A stretch of DNA of 64,000 nt, taken from assembly GCA_027924585.1 (NCBI GenBank), contig BSBM01000092.1:7620001-7684000 (forward strand), written 5' to 3'. Numbering within the stretch: position 1 is the first letter of the stretch; the number at the start of each line of letters is the position of its first letter. The position numbers were made by a program, and so were the translations under genes. Positions 52,201-63,726 of the stretch are shown piece by piece. The notes beneath the pieces were generated by a model. The model had not been told where the DNA came from. It saw only the letters and a program-made list of their open reading frames with translations, and made no database searches. Source of the stretch: Larix kaempferi (Eukaryota > Streptophyta > Pinopsida > Pinales > Pinaceae).

Positions 52201-53640
52201 ATGGCTTCTAAACCTAAATTCAATCTCCCAAAGCCCCATTTCTCAGGAGAGGAACATGTATACGACCATGAAGACTACGTTTTTGATACCATAATCACCA
52301 ACTCAGACATAAATGAAACCATCAAAGAGGCTAAATCCCTAGCTTTGGATGGCTAAGACAAGCTCAGCCTGTGGAAATCAAATTTTGCTTGAACTGCTTT
52401 CTCTAGATCAATAGTTTTTACTGAGTTCGTAACATAGTTCTTGAAACATTATTCCTCCACCAAACAAAAAATTCTCTCCTCTGACATGTCAAAAAAACTC
52501 TGTTACATCATTCCATATTCAATCAAATGTATGTTCTACATTCCTGAATCCTTAGCCCCTTACCCTTTCCATGAGAAATCCCTACCAAGTTCCTTCCATA
52601 GTCTTGGGCCACATGAGCACCACTAGTTTTTGTCTCAACACTTGGATCCTAGTGTGTGAATACATACCATTCTGCCTCCTTATGATACCACAGTTTTTTC
52701 TGAGAGTTCCATAAAAGCTATTTCCATCATTTGTACTATTGGAGTTATGGAAAATGATAAATTTGTAGATGAGGTCATTTTATGGATACTACTCAAGCTG
52801 ACTACAGAACTTGGTTAAATCCCTCCTCATTTTAACCTCTGTAGTAATTTAGCATAGATAATACATGGGCACTTGGAAGAGTTTCATGTCATTCAAAACA
52901 TCAAATATCCATCCTACTTACTCTTCATGTTTTTCTACCAAAATTATGAGAGTTTCAAGCATATAGGTTTGAAGACAACTGATCAGAAAGGAATCCAAGT
53001 ATTAGTATATGACTGGTTTGATCTAGCCTTAAGCAATGCTGATAATTCTATTTTTTCAGATTTCACAAACCAAGTGATGAGTATAGCCTATAGTTTAATT
53101 TTTGGCAATTCACCTCCAAGGATGTTGGCGGAAAACAAGAAACACTTACAATTTACACCAGATGTTCAGACAGGAGACTGGTTCCTCTATGACGAACATA
53201 TGGTCATAAGAGTTTATAGTTTTGAAGAAGAACCATACAAGATTCCCACTTTCCTAATTCTAAGTATTTTTTTCATGGAGTATGTAAGGCAAAGATTTTA
53301 TTTATATGAGCTGCATTTTAGGCATTTACGGCAACATAGATCCTTTTTATTACCAAAGGAAATAGGGCCTCTCATCATAAGAGGGTTGAATTCCTCTCAA
53401 TATGTAGAAGAATATTTGAATTAGCTTAATATTGAGAAGGTTGAAAATGCATCCTATGAACCAGATCAAATTATCTCAAAGGAGAGGCTAGAAAAGAAAA
53501 ACTCAGCCTACATATGTGAGGCCAAACCTGTTTGGGAAAAGATAGACAATAAGGAAAAATGGGAAGAAGTTCAGGAGGCTTTGAAAAGATTAGAATAACA
53601 AGAAAAATAAGCACAGTTAATAGGGAATAAAAATAGCTGA
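52201..53640 (+). pseudogene. Gyp3 ORF1 (extra ORF upstream of gag), unrecognised function
   Basis: A single frame from ATG at 52201 (MASKPKFNLPKPHFSGEEHV) can be followed for about 480 codons with roughly ten in-frame stops, several at positions where CAA or CAG would fit. The longest clean part, 52873-53424, has a folded-protein look: YPSYLLFMFFYQNYESFKHI, QVLVYDWFDLALSNADNSIF, DWFLYDEHMVIRVYSFEEEP, YKIPTFLILSIFFMEYVRQR. I do not know its family. Ogre elements carry a similarly placed ORF1 of unknown function, so it is called ORF1 by position only. Confidence 0.6.
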
Positions 53641-55800
53641 AAAATTCCAAGGAATGGATATTGATGAAGCTAAACAAGACCCAAATCCAAAGAGATCCAG
53701 AACAAAGGTAGAGGGAGATAAATATGAATTAGTAGAGGCACAAGACTCAGTTGATATCCCACGAGAAATAATTGGATTAATAGAAAACCAACACTTCCAA
53801 GAGGGCCTTCTATTAAGTATACCAGCTATCATTCCATAGAATTTACTATCCCTCAAAATATGCGAGGATCATCCTCGGCGGAGCTAGTTCCTATGAAGAA
53901 TGATCTCCAATCTAGTTACATAAATATTAGAGAGAGGGGACTGAGAATGGTAAAATATAGAGACAAAAAATCCCAGCTATAGAAAGGAGCCTGATCTTAG
54001 TTGTCGATCATCAACATGATACTTGTAGGTTTTCCATACTTGAACCTAATGTACCCAATCCTGTCAAATCGAGTGACTAGAGAGATGAAGAGCATATTGT
54101 CAATTTCAAAGAATTTGGGAAGTTGGATAAACCAGACTTTTACAAACAAGCCAATTATATGATATGTATTGAAATAGTCAAATCGGAAAAAGAAGAGACT
54201 AAGCTTATTTTAGTGTTAGAGAAATTTGAGAAGCTATACAAAATGGAAAAATGGATATCAAATTAAGCCACTCATTAAAAATAAATACAATGAGATAGCT
54301 AATTTGAAGAAAAAACTAAAAATTCCTACCAAAGATCTAGTTCAAATTGAAGAGCCGAAGTAGGTTCAAGCATAGAAAGAGAAAATTTATGCTAGTATGA
54401 TAGAATATCAAAAGATTTCTGAAGAAAGAAGAAGATTGATGATCTACATTGGCATATAACCAATCTTAAATTAGAAAAGACAAGAATATCCACTGGAGAG
54501 GATACTGGAGCACCAACCCCTGCAATCCCTATAGAAAATCAGGCTATGGCATAAAATGCAACAGAAACAATGATTGAGTAGCCAACTATCACTCCAGAAG
54601 CAATAGACATAGATACTTTGGAGGAAGATCAAGAAAAATAGAGGTCAATCCCTCATCCCATTCAAGAGGAAAATAACCAAAGTTGCAAGCTTGAAGAAGT
54701 TGAAAAGGAGTTATAAATAAAGGATAGAAGGATACTAGAATTAGAGAATGAGGTCAGTAAAAAGGAAGATGAGATGGAATATTTGGAGAAAGAGATAGGG
54801 AAATTGAAAAGATAAATAACCATGTTGTAGATGAGTGTTCAAGGGGAGCAACTATTAAGAAGGATGTCACAAACTGCCTAGGATAAGATTACAGAATGGT
54901 TCATGCAAAAATGAGATTATTTTGAAGTCATTCAGGATGAGCTAGAGATGGACACATCATCCAACGTAGAAGTGAAGTCAGTGGAAAAGCAACTAGGAAA
55001 TATGCCTAAACAGGAGAATGAAGTGATAGACTATTTGAACAGCATGGCCAAAAAACAATTGGTTGAAAAGGGAATTGATAATAGAAAACAAATTATCAAA
55101 ATAGCTAGATCCATGATAATCAAATAGACTTATGTGCTTAGAATGAAAGATAACATAAAGCAATTGAGATATGAAATCAACTGGTTTAAGGCATTATTCA
55201 AGGATGTGTTAGGTCTGGGAATGCCTTCGCCATGGGATGGAAAATGGAGATTCTTACCCTAAAGATACTTATAGAGAACAACTGGATCAAAAGAGGGAAG
55301 AGATACCTCCAGAACCTTTGGAAGGAGAGATTGAGGGATATCAAGCTGTAGATAGACTTAGAAGATTTTTTGAAATATGGGTTGGGCTTAAAATTATTGC
55401 CAAAAGCTTGGGACCTATCTCTTATGAAAATACCACCTATGCAGAAATAGGTTTGGAGTCTCTAAAGGAACACAAGAACCCATTGGGAAAGGAATGGAAA
55501 ATGGTAATACAGTATCACAAATAAATATTTCCACCTAAGGCACCAATAGGGAAACCTACAGGACAATATTCAAATCAGGAGTAGCCCAGTCAAGTAGCAA
55601 GGCAGTCAGCAGCATAGATACCAGCACAGTTTGCAAATCAACCAGCTCCAATATATTTTATGCCACATCCAGGACCTGCTAATGTTCAAGTGATGTATCA
55701 AATGAATCAGGTAGGTATACCACATGTAAGGCCAATGGGGCATCCTCCTAGTCGGCCAAACATATACATGAGAGGAAAGGAGAAGACCACCATCAAAAGA
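53641..55800 (+). pseudogene. Gyp3 ORF1, charged coiled-coil-like part
   Basis: Successive short frames rich in Lys, Glu and Ile with many stops: a Lys-rich piece at 53654-53839, heptad-like Glu/Lys stretches around 54700-55200 (LEEVEKEL, ELENEVSKKEDEMEYLEKE), and an open frame 55237-55524 (REQLDQKREEIPPEPLEG, LRRFFEIWVGLKIIAKSLGP). A Pro/Gln/Met-rich tail follows to about 55800. Probably the C-terminal part of ORF1, fragmented by stops and frameshifts. No domain is recognised. Confidence 0.5.
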
Positions 55801-56895
55801 AATTGAAGTTGCTATGTTCAACTAGGAAATTTCAAAGGAATGTGAAAATAAAAATGTAAAAATTAAATCAAAGTTTGCTACAATTTAGTTAGAATGTGAA
55901 ACTGAATTTAGTTACACCAATAGCATATATAATGTAACTCATATTCAGTCATTAAGGGATGGAAATTTTAGAATAGATTTTCTCTATCTAGTTTTGTAGA
56001 GTCGATGGTCAAATTTTTCCCTGTAATATTCTTTGTATGATATTAAAGATACATAAGTGTTTTAGAGAAGTTGTTCCTCTGTTATGAGACTCCATTTTCG
56101 CATCATCCATGTATGTATGTAAGTATTCAATAGATAAATATAAATTTGATGCAACAACATTTTGTTCTGATCTAGTATCGGTGAGGCTTGTTATGATTGA
56201 AATTTGAAGGTTATATCAAAGATTCTTAACGTATATTTTCCTCTGTTATTATCTTTGAATATTTTGTGTTGATTTAGTAGTACAAGGAATTTCCTTTGTG
56301 TATTATCCATGTAATTTTATTGTTTCACTCTTCTTACACTTATGTTTTTCTTCTAGTCATGTAAGAATTGTTGAATTCCTCATTTTGAGGCTCAACATGT
56401 TCATGTATTCTTTGATTTAATAAATTTTCCTCTACAAGCACTTCTTGAATAACCCTAAACACTCCATTTGTTAAAATTCGCCATCATTTTTCTATATGTC
56501 CTATAATAGTCTGTAAATTTCCTCTACAAGTTATTCTTACATCTGCAAAAACGTGTTCATAACCTTTTTTCATTGAAAGAGTTTTCAATATGGAAATCAA
56601 ACTTCATTTTACATCATATATAGCTCTAATATCTATAAAATTTGAGCTTCTATCATGCCTAGGAATATGCTATTTCAACCTAGTCTACCTTTGGGACTAA
56701 CATGAAAAATGGCGATCATACCAAGGAACGCATCTGAAAGAAATATTTCCTTGGATACAAAATTGAAGACGATTTGAGCTCTGCATGGTGAAATAGATTA
56801 GATAATTTTTCGTTGAATCTCACCTAGCGACTTCATTGGATCAAACTAGATCCTGGTAAGAGACACACAAGATCAAATCCTCAGTCAAAGGAGTT
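55801..56895 (+). other. AT-rich spacer between Gyp3 ORF1 and gag
   Basis: About 1.1 kb, T-rich, with no supported frame. Ogre elements have an intron or non-coding gap in gag-pol, but I find no convincing splice pair here. Confidence 0.55.
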
Positions 56896-57960
56896 TTGGA
56901 TCCTTCCCGATTCTCGAACTCACTAGAGGAAAGTATGCTCATCTCAAGGGAGAGGTATCCTCTTTTTAATTCACATATGATATCTCCTGCAGTAGATAGT
57001 CAAGAAAGACTTGAGGATTTAAATAATTATGAAAATCTACATAAAATTCCTAAAACACCTTTAAATCCATTTCAGGAACCTCAATTTACTTCTCCATCAT
57101 TATATGCTAGTACATATATACCTGTCCAATCCTTTTTTCATCCTCAAAGAACTCCACTCACACCTCAGGTCCATAATACTATTTTACACCACTTAAATAT
57201 GGCTGGAAGAAGACATGGAGGTCCAACCCCTTTTGTAAATCCTTAGATAGCTACTAGATTTGGCCCTTTGAACTTTCCAAATAACCTTCAATATATGCCT
57301 GATAAATATTTAAAGATTTACCTAATTTTGATGGAGAAAAGGATATCATAGCCGAAGATGATATTGCTAATTTTCAAGATTTCACAAATAACCTTCTCAT
57401 TGAAGAAGATGATCTATATATGAGACTTTTCTTCCAATCCTTATAAGGTTAGCTAAGTAAATGGTTTAGAGCCATCCCAACTATTTCTTTAAATTCCTGG
57501 CCTGTTGGGGAGAAAGCATTTTTGAAATAGTGGGGGGAAAAGAGGGACCACTTATATTACCTCACTGAGTTTGCAGCTTTAAAAAAGAAAAATTAAGAAA
57601 CTATGAGTGAGTTCAATAAGAGATTCATTAAGGTTTATAACTAAATTCCTCAAGATATTAAACCTTCACAAGTTGCTACCAATGTCACTTATGCAGGAGT
57701 TCATGAATCTGAATTTTCCATGATTCTTAGAGAAAGGAGGTCTACTACTCTTTTGAATATGCAAGGTGATGCTCTTGATGTAGAAAGAACATGAAAACCT
57801 CAAACAAGTTAAAACATAGATATGATGTTGATAAAAAGAAGCCTAAATATGAAGCTGGCACCTCAGATAAAAATAGAGAAAATCAAGCTGAAAAAATTGA
57901 GGAGATGTCAAAAATATTAAGAGGATTATCAAATAAGCTCACAAGGCTTGAGGTAGATGG
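56896..57960 (+). pseudogene. Gyp3 gag
   Basis: N-terminal frame 56896-57246 (MDPSRFSNSLEESM, then Pro-rich). After a shift near 57310 the core follows: LPNFDGEKDIIAEDDIANFQ, LFFQSL-stop-G-stop-LSKWFRAIP, FLK-stop-WGEKRDHLYYLTEF, AALKKKN-stop-ETMSEFNKRF. The pattern WFxxLP...SW..F...FxxxWxxKRDxxYxLTEFxxxKKKxxETxxEFxxRF is the gag of plant gypsy elements of the Tat type. At least six stops occur. Confidence 0.8.
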
Positions 57961-57988
57961 AAACAATTAGTGAAAAAACCCTCAGGTT

Positions 57989-58600
57989 GTGGGACATAGA
58001 AATACAAACCAATATAGAATACCTTTTAACCCTCAAATCTTAAATCGAGACAAGAGAAATGAAGATCCTCCAATACAACCACCTGTGAGAACAAATGATG
58101 CAGATCATGTGGTGGATATGCGTCCGGATGAAGAGTATATTGAGCCTCTATATAAAATAATTTCGATAAATGATCATAATTATATGATACACCTAACTCA
58201 AGGAGAGTATGAAAGATATTTGTAGGAATAAGTATATCAAAATGAGCTTGAAGTATTGAAAAGGTATTTTCTCAGACCTAGAAACTTCTCTAGAAATCAA
58301 CCTCAAAGTTTTGTTCCTAAAAAAGTGGATAAAGAGATCAAGTCTAAAAAGGTTCTTGATGATCCCTTCCATATTGATAAAATGAATCCCAATTCCTCAT
58401 CTTCCTTAGGAGTCAATTTTACACCTCCCGTTGTCCAAAAAAAGATGTGATCATTCATCATGAAATGAAGGAACCAGACAAATCCTCTCAACCTTTTGAT
58501 TTTAAGCACAAATTTTCCAATATTAAAATTCCTATCCCACTATCCAAACTCACTCAAAATCCTAGGTATTCTAAAGAAATTGAGAATTTCCTCAACTTAA
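57989..58600 (+). pseudogene. Gyp3 gag-protease linker
   Basis: Two frames, 57989-58225 (MGHRNTNQYRIPFNPQILNR, MRPDEEYIEPLYKIISINDH) and 58256-58450. Hydrophilic, with no zinc knuckle. In-frame stops separate them. No domain is recognised, but position and continuing frame relation to gag and protease make it part of the polyprotein. Confidence 0.55.
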
Positions 58601-58635
58601 ATAATTCCATCGCTTAATCAGATAGTCTAAATATT

Positions 58636-59244
58636 GTGGATGAAACCCCTTTCATTGAAGTTGGAATTGTTGTAGAGGAGGAAAATAATGAGTGCACACC
58701 TCCATTTTACATAAGTTTGTGTTTGCATGGTAAGGTTCTGCATAATTGCATGTTAGATTCAGGTGCTTCTCACATCTTAATGCATAAGGTAATTATGGAA
58801 GAGCTAGGATTGGAAATCACTAAGCCTTACCATTATTTATGCAACTTCAATTCAAAACTAGTGAAATGTGTGGGTATGATAAAATATATGGTAGTGACTT
58901 TAGCTCAGTTACCCTACAAAAGTATCCTACTTGATGTTGTAGTGTATGATGTACCGCCAAGATATGGAAGGTTTTTGTCAAGAACATGTTCCAAGAGAAT
59001 GGGGGGTACAATGCAGATGAACATGAAATATGCAAATGTGACTTTGTTTACAGGAGAAACAAGGAGACTGTATAGAGAAGCCAGATGTGCTTCTATACTC
59101 AGTGAAAGAAACAACCCTATAAATTACCCTATATACACCATGGAGGAAGATATGGGTTGTTGCATGTTGACTGCAGGAGACAACTATGAAAATGAACCCC
59201 TTACACTGATGGCACTAAAGAATGTAAGTTATGCACAAGACTAG
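58636..59244 (+). pseudogene. Gyp3 protease
   Basis: The 202-codon open frame has FYISLCLHGKVLHNCMLDSG and ASHILMHKVIMEELGLEITK: D-S-G-A-S is the intact aspartic protease active site. Then VTLAQLPYKSILLDVVVYDV, PPRYGRFLSRTCSKRMGGTM and MKYANVTLFTGETRRLYREA, the retropepsin end. The later part is probably a connector to the RNase H-like domain. It is the best preserved piece of Gyp3. Confidence 0.85.
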
Positions 59245-59329
59245 ATTTCAGATATGCATTTTGTTGGATCTTCCACTAAAGATGAAGCTAGAGCTAGAAT
59301 AATACTTACTTCCCCAAGCAAAGAATAGT

Positions 59330-59640
59330 TACCACTGTATTTCAAATTGAGACTTTGAGACTACTAATAATGTGGTTGAATATGAGGCACTCATCTTAGG
59401 TTTGCATGCATCCATAAGGATTGGAATTAAATAGATTTATGTTTATGGGGACTCAAAACTCATAGTGTAGCAAATTAAAGGGATATATCAAACCAAAAAC
59501 CCTAGGATGAGAGCCTACAGGAATTAGGTATGATATTTGATAGACAATTTTTTCTAGGATTTTAATATCACTTCCTTCCCTAGAGATATGAACCAAAAGG
59601 ATGATTCATTGGTAGTAGCAACAAGTACATTTAAGCCTCC
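59330..59640 (+). pseudogene. Gyp3 archaeal-type RNase H (aRNH)
   Basis: Translation gives NNVVEYEALILGLHASIRIG, IYVYGDSKLIV-stop-QIKG, YQTKNPRMRAYRN-stop and NITSFPRDMNQKDDSLVVAT. N-x-A/V-EYxALxxGL, GDSxLxxxQ and DxLA are the conserved blocks of the second RNase H acquired by Tat-group retrotransposons. The Glu and Asp catalytic residues are visible. Stops sit after IGIK, IV, RN and others. It lies between protease and RT; I would have expected it after the normal RNase H. Confidence 0.8.
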
Positions 59641-59920
59641 CATTGAAGTAAAGATAAGACATGAAGTTGAAATGGTTTATAAACCTTCGATCCTTGATAA
59701 TACAAAACATTGCCAGGTATTTGAATATGACCAATAGATAAGGAAGTTTTTAGAATTAATTGATGAATTTTCTAACACATGTAATGATCAAGATCAGGAG
59801 ATATATGAGGATGTAGATAGTCAAGAACAAGAATATTCATACATAAAGCTAAACCACAAAATAACAGATCATAAAATTGTCTAGTTAAAAAAAAGCTTCA
59901 TACCTAAAGGATTAGTTCCT

Positions 59921-60863
59921 TTGGAAATGATATTTGATAAGAATAATTTCCTTCAAAATCCCACCATTCAACCAAAGGAAGATGAAGAAGAAGTAAATAC
60001 TGGCACTCTTGAAGAGCCTAAGAAGGTGAAACTATCAAAATTGTTACCTGTTGAAATAAAATACAGATACATAAAGTTGTTCAAGGAATACATAGATGTT
60101 TTTACATGGAGGTACAAGGATTTGAGGACCTATGATACTTCAATAATTGATCACAAGATTCCTCTAAAACTTGGAACAAAGCCTTTCAGGAAGAAGCTTA
60201 GACAAACAAATCCTATGTTATCGTCCATTATAGAAAAGGAAGTGAGGAAATTATTAGATGCATAAATAATAATTCCTTTGAGATACTCTGAATGGGTTGC
60301 TAATTTGGAACTTGTTAGGAAAAAGAATGGGAAAATAATATTGTGTTGAATTCAGGAATATTAATAAATGTTCCCTCAAGGATAATTACCCTTTACCCAG
60401 GATGGACGAAATTTTGCAAAAAATGGTTGGGGCAGACATGATCTCCATGATGGATGGATTTTCGGGATATAATCAAGTAGCCATGAGTAAAGAAGATGGG
60501 GAGAATACAACGTTCACCACTTCATGGGGAACCTTTATGTATGATAATATTCCATTTGAATTGATGAATGTAGGAGAAACCTTCCAACATGCCATGGATA
60601 TAAATTTTTTTGGAGAGAGAGATAAATTCATAGTTATATATCTTGATGATATGATTGTGTTTTCCAAAACTGATGAAGAGCATCTATCCCACTTGAAGCA
60701 AAATTTCAAAAAATGCGGGAAATATGGCCTCTTTAAATCCAAAGAAATCCAGTTTTTCTTTGAGGGAAGGAAAGATTCTAGGGCACATAGTATCAAAATA
60801 TGGAGTAAAGATAGATCCCGAAAGAGTAGGATATATACAGGCACTAGAGGGTCCCATAAATAA
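59921..60863 (+). pseudogene. Gyp3 reverse transcriptase
   Basis: First frame 59921-60265: LFKEYIDVFTWRYKDLRTYD, HKIPLKLGTKPFRKKLRQTN. A stop, then YSEWVANLELVRKKNGKI, and a one-base loss (VEFRNINKCSLKDNYPLPRM). Frame 60402-60863: MDEILQKMVGADMISMMDGF, SGYNQVAMSKEDGENTTFTT, FELMNVGETFQHAMDINFFG and the catalytic KFIVIYLDDMIVFSKT. Palm Asp and YLDD are both present. A frameshift follows LFKSKEIQFF. Confidence 0.9.
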
Positions 60864-61530
60864 AAAAAATAAGTGCATTCATTCATAGACAAGATCAATT
60901 TATTAAGAAGGTTCAACCCTAATCTGGATAAGTTTATTAAAACCATTACCAACATGCTCAAAACAAGTAATGATGTGAAATGGAATAAGGAATCAAAGGA
61001 AGCCTTTGAGACCCTGGATTAGGCCATTAGAGAAACACCAATGCTAAGTAGTCCTAATTATACAAAACCATTTTTTCTTTTTTCTTTTGCCTCTTCCCAC
61101 ACAATTGCAGTTGTGCTTTTACAAAAGAATCATGATGGTCATGAATAGCCCATAGCATTTTTCAGCAAAGCTCTCAGATATGCTTAATTGAAATATAACC
61201 TAATGGAGAAGCAAGTATATTCTATGGTCAAATCCCTGAAGTCCTTCAGATGTTATGTTTTGAAATCTCAAATAATTTCATATGTCCCACATAGTATAGT
61301 GAAGGATATCGTGTTTCATAATGACAGTGAAGGTAGGAGAGGAAAATGGATTACAAAAAATCAGGAATATGATTTAGAGATCAAACCCGCCAAGCTGGTG
61401 AAGGGGAAAGGATTCGATAATCTCCTAGATGAATCAAATTCTGAAGCATTGGACTTAAATTTGATTTCAGAACTAACAGTAGAAGAGAAGTTAAAAAATA
61501 TCCAGGATTCTCAGAATAATACCAAATAAT
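60864..61530 (+). pseudogene. Gyp3 RNase H (gypsy type)
   Basis: WNKESKEAFETLD-stop-AIR, FFLFSFASSHTIAVVLLQKN, PIAFFSKALRYA-stop-LKYN and LMEKQVYSMVKSLKSFRCYV, the standard gypsy RT-RNase H connection and RNase H blocks, with catalytic Asp replaced in the first block (FSFASS for the usual ASDxA). From 61188 to 61529 the frame is open, with NQEYDLEIKPAKLVKGKGFD near its end, the usual boundary with integrase. Confidence 0.85.
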
Positions 61531-61533
61531 ACA

Positions 61534-62857
61534 ATGAAAGTGAATTTAAAATTCAAAGAATCAAACTGGTATGTAAACATTGTCTATTGTCTGGTAAATA
61601 TGGAATGCCCAAATTACCTATCCAAATCACAAGACATATCTCTTAAATTAAAAGAAGTGAAATACTGCATAATGCATGAATATCTATACTGGAAGGATCC
61701 TCAACGGATATTGTTAAATTGTGTAATTGAGGACGAAACAAAAGGAATTATCATAGAGTTTCATAAAGTATTTTTTGGAGGTCACCATGCTTGGATAGAT
61801 ACAGCTTACAAAGTGTTGAGATTTGGGTATTATTGGCCAAAATTATTTGCTGATGAAAATCACATTGTAAGGGCCTACATTGAATGTCAAATGTTTGTAG
61901 GAAAACAAAAGCTGAAGCCTTTACCTCTAAGACATGTCATTACTTCAACACCTTTTCAAAAATGGGGTTTAGATTTCATTGGAGAAATAAATCCTAGTTC
62001 TAGTAACCAACATAGATGGATTTTGGCTGCCACTAATTATTTCACAAAGTGGGTGGAAGCCATCCCTACTAGATCAGAAAATGAAAATGTGATCATGAAA
62101 TTCCTAGAGGAAAATATTTTATCAATATTTGGGTCTCCCAGAAATATTATAACTGGCAATGCTTCTGCTTTCAAATCTATCAAAATGGTATAATTCTGCC
62201 AAAAATATAGTATTGAACTAGGTCATTCTACTACCTATTATCCTCAAGGAAATGGTTTGGTTGAATCATCTAATAAAATCTTGCTGAGAATTATCAAGAA
62301 GATGTTGACAGAGAACAAAAGGACATGGGATGTGAATCTCAGGCATGCTTTATGGGCTGACAATATAAGTGTTAAGAGGTCAATTGGTACATCCCATTTT
62401 CAATTAGTATATGGGAAAGAAGTAGCCTTGCCTATCCAGCTACTGTTACCAATATTAAAGCTAATTCAGCATGAAACATAAGAGCAAAATAACATGGTAA
62501 GAAGGGTGTAGGAGTTGATTGAATTAAAACAAGAGAGAGAACATGTGACTCCATCAAATTATATGAACACCAGAGAAGGATTAAAAATACCTTTGATAAA
62601 AGAGATTTAGAAATGGATCTCCATCCAAAGGATTTAGTCATGAAATGGGATGCAAGAAGGGAAGATAAGGGAAACATGGAAAGTTCAAAAATATGTGGAT
62701 AAGGCCCTACGTAATTGATGAGGTATTGGAGAACAATACATTCAAGCTTCATGAACTAGAAGGTGATCTGATAGAATCTACTGTCAATGGAATACTTCTA
62801 AAACGATTCTTCCTATACTTAATCCAGGTTCCAAGTATTATGTACATAGTAGAATAA
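61534..62857 (+). pseudogene. Gyp3 integrase
   Basis: Frame 61534-62193: HHAWIDTAYKVLRFGYYWPK, AYIECQMFVGKQKLKPLPLR (zinc site with one Cys lost), KWGLDFIGEINPSSSNQHRW (first Asp), FGSPRNIITGNASAF (second Asp is Gly). A stop, then STTYYPQGNGLVESSNKILL (catalytic Glu), WADNISVKRSIGTSHFQLVY. C-terminal region to 62857: KHGKFKNMWIRPYVIDEVLE and FKLHELEGDLIESTVNGILL, a GPY/F-like tail, without a chromodomain. Several stops are present. Confidence 0.88.
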
Positions 62858-63720
62858 TAGTCTTTCATTTGCTTGTTTTTCAACACTTTACTTTTTAGTA
62901 TTTTCATGCTACTATATATAAATAAATTATGAAGCTAATGTTTCGTTCGATGCGATCAAAATGTCATCAAATAATAAGACTCCATGATCCAATGGATAAG
63001 GCACAAATCTACTGTTTTCAGATGCTTACAGAGAAAACCATTGTCCCCATGGATTCGATGCTAGTATTGATATTTTTTAGTACAAAATACCTATTTCAAG
63101 TTCCATAAGGTGACCCACCCATTTTATTTAGCTCTCAGGAGCTAAAGAAACCAAAGAAAATATGAGCACGAGCTTCAACATGATCGGAGGCTAGCCATCA
63201 GGGGCCCGACAAAGAGCACTCAAGTATTAGAAACAGTGAGCAATTAGATTAGGACAGATCTGATAGCCCAAATATCAGGTGCACCCATAAAATAAAAGTT
63301 AGTTAAAGCAAAAAGGTGTGCATGCAAGTCCAAAGGAGCGCAGGACAGATCAACGGTGGAGATCTAAAACACCTCGATAAGATGCACCCTCGTAAAAGGT
63401 GACATGAGGGTGCATTGTCCTCAAAACCATTGAGGAAATGTGCCCAGTTTCAATTGATCGCGCCTCCCTAAGTGCAATTTCCTCATGCCTCCTTTCGTCT
63501 GTTTGTTACCACTTTGGGAAACTAGAAGTTGTATCCACCAGTGATAAGACATAAAGCACTTTACAACTCATCCTCTCTCCATCTAAAATATTCCAAGTGG
63601 GTCCTGAAGTATTTTCATCCTCGTATATTCGGTTATGGAATCCAACATGGAAATTTGTACTCCCAAGGGAATAAAAAGATATTTTCCCTCTTTTTAAAAC
63701 AAAATCACTTCTACTTCAAC
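62858..63720 (+). other. Gyp3 3' region, probable LTR, no gene
   Basis: Non-coding sequence between integrase and the start of the second repeat copy. If 63727 onward is the beginning of another interior, this 0.86 kb should hold an LTR that ends near 63718 (CTTCA). I cannot fix its left end because the matching 5' LTR is replaced by Cop2. It contains the tRNA-like sequence at 62978-63072. Confidence 0.45.
62978..63072 (+). pseudogene. tRNA-like relic (tRNA-Arg-like box A)
   Basis: GACTCCATGATCCAATGGATAAGGC looks like the acceptor 5' strand and D arm of plant tRNA-Arg (family pattern GACTCCATGGCCCAATGGATAAGGC, split here at one base). About 45 bp later GGATTCGATGC resembles the T loop, and GATATTTTTTAG resembles a Pol III terminator. 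The 3' acceptor strand no longer pairs, so it is a pseudogene or a SINE head, not an active tRNA. Confidence 0.45.
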
Positions 63721-63726
63721 TGGAAC

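Noticed and set aside
62978-63072. Functional tRNA-Arg gene
   Set aside because: The 3' acceptor strand does not pair with the 5' strand and the T arm is degenerate.
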